Both the position numbers and the translations under genes were made by a program. A stretch of DNA of 25,238 bases from Bacillota bacterium. GTDB taxonomy: Bacteria > Bacillota > UBA4882 > UBA8346. Position 1 is the first letter of the stretch, and the number at the start of each line of letters is the position of its first letter. The notes beneath the pieces were generated by a model. It made no database searches, was not told the origin of the DNA, and saw nothing but the letters and a program-made list of their open reading frames with translations. The stretch lies in contig JAEXFN010000057.1 in the NCBI GenBank assembly GCA_023400055.1, positions 1 through 25,238 on the forward strand, written 5' to 3'. Positions 24,831 through 25,238 of the stretch are shown here, one piece after another.

Positions 24831-24871
24831 AGGCCACATTCTCCGGGAACGCACCGGATGTGGCCTTCTTC
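24831..24871 (+). terminator. Intrinsic terminator after the lipoprotein gene
   Basis: AGGCCACA pairs with TGTGGCCT (24831-24838 with 24859-24866), with inner TCCGG and CCGGA, then TTCTTC. The T-run is interrupted but the stem is strong. Confidence 0.82.
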
Positions 24872-24983
24872 TACATATCAGCGACTGAGTGATTGATAAA
24901 TTTAAAAAATCTGAAGCTAACTCCACAAGGAGTACGCAGGCACGATAGGGATTTAGGTCCCAACCCGATCAAGGAGGATGTTG

Positions 24984-25238
24984 ATGAGACAAGTACACGA
25001 CGAAGGGATCCGCCAGGCGGCTAAGTTTGCCAGCCGGCCGGCGGTGGATCGCGCTTATTGCGAGCGGGCGCTCCAGTTTGTCCTGGCCAAAATCGATCAG
25101 AATATCGCGGCCTTCACGGACGGCTTCCCCGCTCCCGCCAGCAAGGACCATATCTACCCGGTCATTCCCAATGACAAGTGGACCTCCTCATTCTGGACCG
25201 GTATGCTTTGGCTGGCCTATGAATGGACCGGGGACGAA
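24984..25238 (+). CDS. Unsaturated glucuronyl hydrolase, GH88 family (5' part; runs off the window)
   Basis: Hydrolyses the unsaturated uronic acid left at the non-reducing end of oligosaccharides by polysaccharide lyases; a cytoplasmic enzyme. The 85 visible residues run from ATG 24984 (AAGGAGG at 24971-24977) to the window edge with no stop. The recognition rests on the N-terminal GH88 pattern: CERALQFVLAKIDQNI, then FPAPASKDHIYP, then WTSSFWTGMLWLAYEWTGDE, which matches the family's FWTGMLWLAYE-TGD segment. The catalytic aspartates lie beyond the edge. The 110-bp leader has two small hairpins (ACTCC/GGAGT at 24920-24933, GGGA/TCCC at 24948-24961) and no copy of the shared promoter element. 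Its GC content is visibly higher than that of the preceding genes. Confidence 0.88.
   Translation, partial: MRQVHDEGIRQAAKFASRPAVDRAYCERALQFVLAKIDQNIAAFTDGFPAPASKDHIYPVIPNDKWTSSFWTGMLWLAYEWTGDE

Noticed and set aside
24909..24924. AATCTGAA then TCC in the GH88 leader, resembling the shared element
   Set aside because: One base off in the core, shifted spacing, and no TTGTG -35 box next to it.
24871..24983. tRNA or known riboswitch in the GH88 leader
   Set aside because: Only two small hairpins; no cloverleaf and no match to a riboswitch family I know.

Overview
The window reads as a stretch of chromosome from a Bacillota (Firmicutes)-type bacterium that probably has an outer membrane. Firmicute traits are strong AGGAGG ribosome binding sites, a single-chain alpha2-type glycyl-tRNA synthetase, a yybP-ykoY riboswitch and a YesM/YesN-type two-component pair. 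Envelope traits point to a diderm: the sugar-binding protein has a cleavable signal peptide and no lipobox, and a 347-residue exported beta-rich protein ends in phenylalanine like an outer-membrane barrel. A Hydrogenispora/Limnochordia-like lineage would fit, but this is inference and no marker here fixes the taxon.

Left part (1-10.9 kb, GC-rich): a 42-bp tandem repeat array; glycyl-tRNA synthetase; a sigma-A-type promoter, Mn2+-type yybP-ykoY riboswitch and intrinsic terminator in front of a Ca2+/Mn2+-type P-type ATPase; a convergent gene fusing a trypsin/V8-like protease to a NUC1-type DNA/RNA nuclease; a lipoprotein of unknown function; an orphan TrpF-like protein; ten units of a perfectly phased 21-bp repeat; and 6-phosphogluconate dehydrogenase with a terminator.

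Right part (11.0-25.2 kb): a carbohydrate-utilisation locus. It has a YesN-like AraC-type response regulator and YesM-like sensor kinase, a cytoplasmic NagZ-type GH3 glycosidase, a CUT1 ABC importer (two permeases and a binding protein, no ATPase), a HAD-family hydrolase, a secreted protein of unknown family with six cysteines, a probable outer-membrane porin, a lipoprotein with a jelly-roll-like domain, and the start of a GH88 unsaturated glucuronyl hydrolase. The GH88 enzyme suggests that the substrate is a uronic-acid polysaccharide first cut by a lyase; the NagZ-type GH3 allows, but does not prove, an amino-sugar component.

The main discovery-type signal is a shared promoter module. A 25-bp element (core AATCCGAA, then TCC or TCT) directly abuts a TTGTGG/TTGTGA -35 box, with a -10 box 17 or 18 bp downstream. 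It occurs upstream of the regulator pair, the GH3 gene, the ABC operon and the porin gene. This looks like the binding site of the YesN-like regulator and would tie the locus into one autoregulated regulon. A roughly 120-130-bp intergenic repeat with imperfect inverted ends, present in opposite orientations at 11.3 and 20.0 kb, is a second unexplained structure.
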